NCBI GenBank assembly: GCA_017439425.1
Contig: JAFSJE010000085.1
Span: 1 to 33,894, forward strand
Direction: 5' to 3'
Origin: Oscillospiraceae bacterium
GTDB lineage: Bacteria; Bacillota; Clostridia; Oscillospirales; Oscillospiraceae
DNA length: 33,894 nucleotides
Positions 22,484-28,062 of this stretch are shown here, piece by piece. The position numbers and the translations under genes are program-made. Below the pieces are notes generated by a model. That model was not told the origin of the DNA. It saw only the letters and a program-made list of their open reading frames with translations, and searched no databases. Every line of letters begins with the position of its first letter. Position 1 is the first letter of the stretch.

Positions 22484-23536
22484 TTAGTACAGCGAAACAT
22501 CGGACGCCTTGCGTGCGATGGTGTTAGCGCCGATAACGAGCAGCATTCCTATGACGTTATTCATCATTTCAGCGGCGGAAGCTATGCCCTTTGCAGCTCC
22601 GGCAAGACCGTAGCGCTGCGCGAAGGTCGAAACGACATCAGCGGTAACGTATGTGTTGGGGTTATAAAGAAGGAGGACCTTCTCATAACCGATGTTGAGA
22701 AGCGAGCCGATTCTCGTGATGAGCATGATGACGATGGTGGAGAGTATGCTCGGAAGCACCACGTATCTCATCTGAGCCCACTTGTTCGCGCCGTCGATCT
22801 GAGCAGCCTCGTAGGAGGTGGGGCTGATCGCGATGATGGCGGCGAAGAATACGATGGAGTCGTAGCCTGCGCCCTCCCAGATACCGGAGATCTGGTAGAT
22901 CGCGCGGAAGAATTGCGGGTTATTCAGAAGGCCCGCGTTTGCCGTCTCCTGACTTACAAGTCCGATTCCGGCAAGTGCCTGAGATACGATGCCCATTCCG
23001 CTCGTGATGGAGCCCTGCTTTACAAGCATGGTCACGAGAGAGGTCATAACAACGGTGGACATGAATTTAGGCAGATAGGTGAGCACCTGATATACGCTTC
23101 TCGCGGCATTGGAACGCACCTCGTTGAAGAACAGCGCCAGAATGATCGGCATCGGGAAGCCGAAGCAGAGACCGTAGAACGAAAGGAGGAAGGTGTTCCT
23201 CATCGCTCTCCAGAACTCAGTGGACATACTGTCGCCGCCTACGAGAAGGCGCTTAAAATACGAAAAGCCGGAGAAGAACTGCTCCGCAACAGGTTTGACG
23301 TCGTCCGATACCTTGAACGAGCCGAGCAGCTCGTACATCGGGAAGTAACGCCAGAAAAGGAAAACGAGGATCATCGGGACGAGCATCAAATAAAGGCGCC
23401 AGTCCTTCAGGATCGTGAGCCCGACATGACGCCAATAGTGCTTTTCGACGTCATCGCGGACAAGTTGTTCGGGGTTTTCCCGGTATTTCCCCGTTTCCTT
23501 ATCCAGGATAAGGAAGTCAGCTGCCTTGTTCTTCAT
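22484..23536 (-). CDS. ABC sugar permease, LplB type
   Basis: The 350-aa permease has a charged cytoplasmic N-terminus of about 45 residues, then about six helices (first LYLMLVPMILVFLFW). RSVYQVLTYLPKFMSTV and the EAA loop SYEAAQIDGANKWAQMRYV are hallmarks of LplB-type oligosaccharide permeases. It pairs with the LplC-type permease. Its start overlaps the stop of the 195-aa membrane-protein gene (ATGA), so those two are coupled. Confidence 0.93.
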   Translation of the reverse strand: MKNKAADFLILDKETGKYRENPEQLVRDDVEKHYWRHVGLTILKDWRLYLMLVPMILVFLFWRYFPMYELLGSFKVSDDVKPVAEQFFSGFSYFKRLLVGGDSMSTEFWRAMRNTFLLSFYGLCFGFPMPIILALFFNEVRSNAARSVYQVLTYLPKFMSTVVMTSLVTMLVKQGSITSGMGIVSQALAGIGLVSQETANAGLLNNPQFFRAIYQISGIWEGAGYDSIVFFAAIIAISPTSYEAAQIDGANKWAQMRYVVLPSILSTIVIMLITRIGSLLNIGYEKVLLLYNPNTYVTADVVSTFAQRYGLAGAAKGIASAAEMMNNVIGMLLVIGANTIARKASDVSLY

Positions 23537-24120
23537 TGGGTTCCTCCCTTTTCTTCCTTCTCAGCCTCTTTGAGGCGGAGAAGATAATGTTTTTGGTCCT
23601 CAAAGATCCCGTCGAGCCGCCGCGCTATCCACACGATCACCGCTGAGAAGACCAGTGAAAGCGCGTCGGTCGTGACGAAGCCGAACGCATCGAGAATGTC
23701 GGAGCCGAAAAGCATCGACATCAGTCCGCGGCCGAGCTGCATGAGAACCGTTACGATAAGAGCGAAGATCACGCTCTTTGCCGCCGAATCCCGTATCGCC
23801 TCTTTACCGAGAAGCTTTACAATCGCCATAGCTATAAGAGAGAAGAGATTGCCGACGCAGTACACGATATAGTGCTGGGGGCCCGCTCCGGAGGCAAGGC
23901 AGTAAACAATGCCGCCGAAGAATGCGTGCATGCCAGCCCAGTATCCCCAGCGCATCATCACGATGCTCGTTATGGCGCCGACGACGGAAACCGTGTAGGC
24001 CTCCATCGGGAACCATCTGACAGCAGCGTTGACGATAAGCGTTTCGGAAACGGCAAGCATTACCGCAAACAACACCAGATCTATGATTCTGTATTCGGAA
24101 AATGATCTCTGTTTCTGCAT
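23533..24120 (-). CDS. Multi-pass membrane protein, ECF-S-component-like, first gene of the importer operon
   Basis: This 195-aa protein has about five to six hydrophobic segments between residues 13 and 165 and a charged, helical tail (RLKEAEKEEK). The layout (first helix with a small-residue LAVSETLIVNAAVRWFP, a glycine-rich WGYWAGMHAFFGGIVYCLASG segment) resembles the substrate-binding S components of ECF transporters, but I cannot match it to a named family. It leads the importer operon and overlaps lplB by 4 bp, so it is tightly coupled to the permease. It may help uptake or sensing, or bind another substrate. TAGGTG precedes the ATG. Confidence 0.7.
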   Translation of the reverse strand: MQKQRSFSEYRIIDLVLFAVMLAVSETLIVNAAVRWFPMEAYTVSVVGAITSIVMMRWGYWAGMHAFFGGIVYCLASGAGPQHYIVYCVGNLFSLIAMAIVKLLGKEAIRDSAAKSVIFALIVTVLMQLGRGLMSMLFGSDILDAFGFVTTDALSLVFSAVIVWIARRLDGIFEDQKHYLLRLKEAEKEEKGGTQ

Positions 24121-24161
24121 CTTACACCTATAGCGATTATGACGGAATTTATTGCTTATTT

Positions 24162-24241
24162 ATTATAGAATTTTGACATCTTAATTGTACATATCAAAAA
24201 CGATTTACTTTATGCACAAAAAAGACATCTTTCGTTTGTAC
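24162..24241 (-). promoter_or_regulatory. Promoter/operator region of the importer operon, with direct repeats
   Basis: On the minus strand TATAAT lies at 24167-24162 with no good -35; the -35 position (24185-24190) is occupied by one half of a repeated motif. The motif GACATCTT plus TTGTAC occurs at 24175-24190 (2-bp spacer) and again at 24224-24241 (4-bp spacer), the GACATCTT copies being 49 bp apart. A poor -35 covered by a direct repeat suggests dependence on an activator. Confidence 0.5.
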
Positions 24242-24263
24242 CATTTTTATTATTTTGACATTA

Positions 24264-24272
24264 TGCTATAAT
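24264..24272 (+). promoter_or_regulatory. Extended -10 promoter of the pectinesterase-kdgK operon
   Basis: TGCTATAAT at 24264-24272 is a perfect extended -10 (TGnTATAAT). The -35 region is only T-rich, and the second GACATCTT/TTGTAC motif ends just upstream at 24241, consistent with activation from that site. The predicted start is near 24279. Confidence 0.55.
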
Positions 24273-24319
24273 ACATCTTGGTCAAATTATTGCTAAAAAG
24301 GGGTGAAAAACCGCTGATT

Positions 24320-25189
24320 ATGCCGCAGAATATATATATTTCGCCATCAGATTCTCTTAATACAATTTTAACATATTTGAAAAATGACTGTATTGTACAT
24401 CTTTCCGAGGGGGTTTACCGCGGAAAATTCACGCTCAGCGCCTCAAATGTGACCATCATCGGCGCAGGAATGGACAAAACGGTGCTCGAATTCGGCGATT
24501 ACGCGCGAAAGCCGCATCCGGACGGGCGCGAGTTCAACACCTTCCGCACCTTTACCCTCGCCGTTACCGGCGACAACGTCAAAATGACCGGTTTGACCAT
24601 AAAGAACTACTCGCGCTATCCGGAGGTTCTCGGTCAGGAGGTCGCGCTCACCGTCTACGGCGACGGCTTTGAGATGGAGGACTGCCGCCTTACCTCCACG
24701 CAGGACACGCTGTTCTGCGGGCCGCTGCCCTACGATCTCACGCAGCGCTACGTCGATATGCTTCCGCCGGCGCTAAGGCGCTATGAGCCGATGAGGCAGA
24801 TATTTAAAAGGTGTCTCATCGAGGGAACGGTCGATTTCATCTTCGGCTGCGGCAACGCGGTGTTTGAGGAATGCGAGATCCGCTCAATCCGCGATAAGCG
24901 CAATGTCGGCTACGTCTGCGCGCCGGCGCACGGGCTTGAGAACAAGACCGGCATGGAGTTCCGCCGCTGCCGCTTCACCGCAGAGGAGGGCGTTTCCGGC
25001 ATATACCTTGCGAGGCCCTGGCGCGACTACGGGATCGCGAGATTTTATGACTGCGAATACGGCGAGCACATCGCGCCCGAGGGCTTTGACAAGTGGAACG
25101 ACACCGAGCGAGACAAAACCGCAAGATTTTTTGAATCACCTGAAATAAATACAAGAGTTTCTTGGATAAATAAGAAGGAGGAATTATAA
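24320..25189 (+). CDS. CE8 pectin methylesterase, cytoplasmic
   Basis: The 289-aa protein starts MPQNIYISPSD at 24320. AAAAGGGG is about 15 bp upstream, a long spacing, and a TTG at 24278 is at the predicted transcription start, so the start is not certain. The pectinesterase beta-helix carries Q106 (GQEVAL), Q128 and D129 in STQDTLFCGP, the second catalytic D172 in GTVDFIFGCGNAVFE, and R232/W234 in ARPWRDYG. It removes methyl groups from galacturonate residues, giving methanol and free acid. It lacks a signal peptide and is shorter than secreted pectinesterases, so it should act on imported methylated oligomers before GH28 and GH4. The stop is 1 bp from the kdgK ATG. Confidence 0.9.
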   Translation: MPQNIYISPSDSLNTILTYLKNDCIVHLSEGVYRGKFTLSASNVTIIGAGMDKTVLEFGDYARKPHPDGREFNTFRTFTLAVTGDNVKMTGLTIKNYSRYPEVLGQEVALTVYGDGFEMEDCRLTSTQDTLFCGPLPYDLTQRYVDMLPPALRRYEPMRQIFKRCLIEGTVDFIFGCGNAVFEECEIRSIRDKRNVGYVCAPAHGLENKTGMEFRRCRFTAEEGVSGIYLARPWRDYGIARFYDCEYGEHIAPEGFDKWNDTERDKTARFFESPEINTRVSWINKKEEL

Positions 25190-25190
25190 A

Positions 25191-26276
25191 ATGGAACACA
25201 AAAACCCGCTTCTGCACTCCGACAGTCCCCAGCGCTTTATAACTATCGGTGAGATCATGCTTCGCCTGACTCCGCCGAACTATGACAAGATCCGCGCGGC
25301 AAACTCCTTTGAGGCGAGCTACGGCGGCTCCGAGGCGAATATCGCCCTCGCGCTCGCAAACCTCGGCATTGATTCCACCTTCTTCTCAGTTGTGCCGAAC
25401 AACTCCATCGGAAAGAGCGCGATCCGTATGCTCCGCTCCAACGACGTTCACTGCACGCCGGTCATTCTCTCCACCCCTGAGGAGACTCCAACGCACCGTC
25501 TCGGCACCTATTACCTTGAAACAGGCTACGGAATCCGCGCCTCCAAGGTGACCTACGACCGCAAGCACAGCGCCATCACCGAGTACGATCTCACGAAGGT
25601 CGATCTTGAGGCGCTTCTCAAGGACTTCGACTGGCTCCATCTCTCCGGCATCACTCCGGCGCTCTGCCCCTCCTGCGCCGATTTCATTCTTGAGTGCGCC
25701 AAAAAGGCGAAAGAGCTCGGACTCACCGTTTCCTTCGACGGCAACTTCCGTTCCCGCCTCTGGACGTGGGAGGAAGCGAGAGATTACTGTACTCAGGTGC
25801 TCCCCTACGTCGACGTGCTCCTCGGCATTGAGCCGTATCACCTCTGGGTAGATGAGAACGACCACTCCAAGGGCGACGTCAAGGACGGCGTTCCCCTCCA
25901 GCCACGCTTTGGCGAGCAGGATAACATCTTCCGCGAGTTTGCGAAACGCTACCCGAATATTAAGTGCATCGCCCGCCACGTCCGCTACGCCCACTCCGGC
26001 TCCGAGAACAGTCTCATGGCTTATATGTGGTACGAGGGCAGAACATGGGAGAGTAAGCTCTTCACCTTTACCATTCTCGACCGCGTCGGCGGCGGTGACG
26101 CCTTTGCCTCCGGTCTTATCTACGCGATGATGAACAATTACGGTCCCGACGATATGATAAACTTCGCCGTCGCCTCCTCCGTAATCAAGCACACCATCCG
26201 CGGCGACGCGAACATCACCGACTCCGCAGATCAGATCCGCAGCATCATGAACATGAACTACGATATAAAGAGATAA
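25191..26276 (+). CDS. kdgK: 2-keto-3-deoxygluconate kinase (PfkB family)
   Basis: The 361-aa PfkB sugar kinase has the N-terminal GEIMLRLTPP start, the YGGSEANIALALANLG substrate region, and the C-terminal signature DRVGGGDAFASG with catalytic base D303. These are typical of KDG kinases. It phosphorylates KDG to KDPG, the Eda substrate, joining the KduI-KduD and Uxa branches. It is slightly longer than common KdgK proteins (about 310-345 aa), with an insertion around residues 215-245. AAGGAGG lies 10 bp before the ATG, and the gene is co-transcribed with the pectinesterase. A generic ribokinase/fructokinase is possible, but the context favours KdgK. Confidence 0.88.
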   Translation: MEHKNPLLHSDSPQRFITIGEIMLRLTPPNYDKIRAANSFEASYGGSEANIALALANLGIDSTFFSVVPNNSIGKSAIRMLRSNDVHCTPVILSTPEETPTHRLGTYYLETGYGIRASKVTYDRKHSAITEYDLTKVDLEALLKDFDWLHLSGITPALCPSCADFILECAKKAKELGLTVSFDGNFRSRLWTWEEARDYCTQVLPYVDVLLGIEPYHLWVDENDHSKGDVKDGVPLQPRFGEQDNIFREFAKRYPNIKCIARHVRYAHSGSENSLMAYMWYEGRTWESKLFTFTILDRVGGGDAFASGLIYAMMNNYGPDDMINFAVASSVIKHTIRGDANITDSADQIRSIMNMNYDIKR

Positions 26277-26290
26277 GGTATATAAATTTT

Positions 26291-26316
26291 TAATCCCCCG
26301 ATTTCCCGGGGGATTA
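26291..26316. terminator. Bidirectional terminator after kdgK
   Basis: TAATCCCCCG (26291-26300) pairs with CGGGGGATTA (26307-26316), with T/A-rich flanks on both strands. It serves kdgK (plus) and the convergent XRE-type gene ending at 26319 (minus). Confidence 0.85.
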
Positions 26317-26318
26317 TT

Positions 26319-26903
26319 TTATATCTTTACGCTAAACAGACCGTGGCGGTTGCAGTATGCAAAGAGCCTCTGAACGCGGCTCGTTTTGAACCGCGCCTCG
26401 CACCCGCCCTCAGGGTAAAGCTTCACTATGCCGACGCCGTTATCCGTCACCGCCGCAAGGAACGAAACGTAGTGCTCCCGCTCCATAGGGTGAGCGAGCG
26501 TGACGTAGTATTCGTCCTCGACGACCTCAATAGAGATGCGGTGCTCACCTTCCGGCGCCTCCGGCTCGAGCGGCGGCAGAGTCACGCCGCAGCAGGATAT
26601 GAGCGTCTCGCCTGCGGAAGTTATCACGTTTCCGCACACCGGGCAGACGTAAAACCGGCATTTTGCCATATTGAACGCGCGGTTTCGGTTTCGGATATCC
26701 TCGCCGGAAATGAGCTCGATGACCGATATTCCGAGCGCGCCGGCAATCGGCTCGAGAAGGCTCACGTCCGGAAAGCCCTGACCCGTCTCCCACTTTGATA
26801 CGGCCTTGCCGCTGACGGAGAGGCGGTTTGCGAGCTCCTCCTGCGTCAGTCCCTTCTCCTCGCGCAGTCTGCGAATTGCCGCGCCCGTGACGTAGTTATT
26901 CAT
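26319..26903 (-). CDS. XRE-family regulator fused to a desulfoferrodoxin/superoxide reductase-like domain
   Basis: With the ATG at 26903 (AAAGGAG 8 bp upstream) the protein is 194 aa. Residues 6-61 are an XRE helix-turn-helix (LTQEELANRLSVSGKAVSKW). Residues 82-105 resemble the desulforedoxin site, with C87/C90 (CPVC) and C104/C105 (CCG). Residues 118-194 match the superoxide reductase fold: H121 (EHRISI), H138 (AHPM), H144 (REHYV), C184 and H187 (YCNRHGLF). These align with the four His plus one Cys that bind catalytic iron in superoxide reductases, and spacings 138-144 and 184-187 agree with the enzyme. The residue before the first His is Glu, not the usual catalytic Lys. It may be a redox- or superoxide-sensing regulator, or a DNA-tethered reductase. 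Confidence 0.88.
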   Translation of the reverse strand: MNNYVTGAAIRRLREEKGLTQEELANRLSVSGKAVSKWETGQGFPDVSLLEPIAGALGISVIELISGEDIRNRNRAFNMAKCRFYVCPVCGNVITSAGETLISCCGVTLPPLEPEAPEGEHRISIEVVEDEYYVTLAHPMEREHYVSFLAAVTDNGVGIVKLYPEGGCEARFKTSRVQRLFAYCNRHGLFSVKI

Positions 26904-26949
26904 ATAATCAGCTCCTTTTGTCTGAGAATAACACGCCATCTGATAAAAA

Positions 26950-26974
26950 GCTACCCACGCTGCGTGGAGTCAGC
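26950..26974 (-). terminator. Terminator of the XRE-TPR gene
   Basis: GCTACCCACG (26950-26959) pairs with CGTGGAGTCAGC (26963-26974) with two bulged bases. On the minus strand the stem is followed by TTTTT. The stem includes the stop codon of the XRE-TPR gene. Confidence 0.65.
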
Positions 26975-27992
26975 TAAGTGCCTTTATTTTCTCTTTTATT
27001 CTCCGAACCTCATAGCCCTCGGTGAGGCTCCAGTCATCAGCCAGAAGTTCGAGAGTCGCCTTATACGCCTCGATTGCCGCCGCCTTGTCGCCCTTTATCT
27101 CGGATATCTGCGCAATGCTGAGAAGATTGTCGGTGTATCGCGGCTTTTCGGTCTGAAGGTCGAAGGCACGCTTATACTCGGCTATCGCCTTATCCCACTC
27201 GGCACGCTTTGCGAAGTTATCCCCTCTCGAGGAGTACACAAACCAAATATCCGGATACTTTTCAGCCATTTTATCCCAAAGCTCGTCGGCTTTTTGGCGG
27301 TTGCCCGCCTTTTCCTCTATCCAGCCGGCGTACAGCTCCACGTGGTAGCTGTCACGCACGCGCTTCATGCGCTCCAGATACTCCCTTGCCTCCGTAAGTC
27401 TGCCGTCAACGATGAGCTTGTCGAGAAGCCAGAGATACCCCGGTGCGTAGTTCGGATTTTTCTCGATGAATGCTTTATAGAAATCTATATATTCCGCGTG
27501 ATTTGAAACGCACCAGTCCCAGACGTGGCCCTTTACCGCCATATTGTAGCAGGAGTGATTGTCCTTTTTCTCCGGCTCAAGCTCCAGCGCCTCTTTTGCG
27601 TACCTCTCCGCCTCGGCGTAGTATTTATCGCCGCGCGCTAACATAAGGTCGCACAGCATCGTGAGGCATCGGCCGCGGGTTTCGGGCTTACTGAGCCCAT
27701 CTGTCAGCACCCGTCTTGCGTAAGCGTAGTTCTCGTCCGACATATCGGCGCCCTCGTCGAGCATAGTTTCAATCCGGCTGATATGGCGTTCTTCCGTGAG
27801 GTCAAACAGCTCGTCGAGCGTTACGCCGAGTGTTTCGGACAGCACCGGAAGCGCCGTTATATCCGGAAATCCCGCTCCCGTCTCCCATTTTGACACCGCC
27901 TGCGCCGTAACTCCCACAGATTCAGCCAGCGCCTCCTGCGTGAGATTGTGGCGGAGCCTCAGCTCCTTTATCTTTCTGCCCATGTTTTCCAT
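26970..27992 (-). CDS. XRE-family regulator with TPR-like C-terminal domain
   Basis: The start at 27992 (MENMGRKIKEL) lies 9 bp after AAAGGAG; an ATG three codons upstream would have no spacing. The 340-aa protein has an N-terminal helix-turn-helix (about 4-60, LTQEALAESVGVTAQAVSKW) almost parallel to that of the neighbouring XRE-superoxide reductase protein. Then come helical repeats from about residue 85 to the end, with TPR-like units such as AEAERYAKEALELEP, EWDKAIAEYKRAFDLQ and DKAAAIEAYKATLELL. The helical part may bind a peptide or protein partner. Its own terminator and the 66-bp gap suggest it is separate from the downstream regulator gene. The target genes are unknown. Confidence 0.88.
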   Translation of the reverse strand: MENMGRKIKELRLRHNLTQEALAESVGVTAQAVSKWETGAGFPDITALPVLSETLGVTLDELFDLTEERHISRIETMLDEGADMSDENYAYARRVLTDGLSKPETRGRCLTMLCDLMLARGDKYYAEAERYAKEALELEPEKKDNHSCYNMAVKGHVWDWCVSNHAEYIDFYKAFIEKNPNYAPGYLWLLDKLIVDGRLTEAREYLERMKRVRDSYHVELYAGWIEEKAGNRQKADELWDKMAEKYPDIWFVYSSRGDNFAKRAEWDKAIAEYKRAFDLQTEKPRYTDNLLSIAQISEIKGDKAAAIEAYKATLELLADDWSLTEGYEVRRIKEKIKALS

Positions 27993-28028
27993 GTGCCTCA
28001 TCTCCTTTCGCGAATATCATAAGCCGAA

Positions 28029-28058
28029 AAAGAGCCGATCTCCAGCGACCGGCTCTTT
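28029..28058 (-). terminator. Terminator of the GTPase-NYN gene
   Basis: AAAGAGCCG (28029-28037) pairs with CGGCTCTTT (28050-28058). On the minus strand the hairpin runs into TTTTTCGG, immediately after the stop at 28063. Confidence 0.8.
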
Positions 28059-28062
28059 AGTT

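Noticed and set aside
24255-24260. TTGACA as the -35 of the pectinesterase promoter
   Set aside because: It lies only 6 bp from the TATAAT at 24267, far too close for a -35/-10 pair; the extended -10 alone explains the promoter better.
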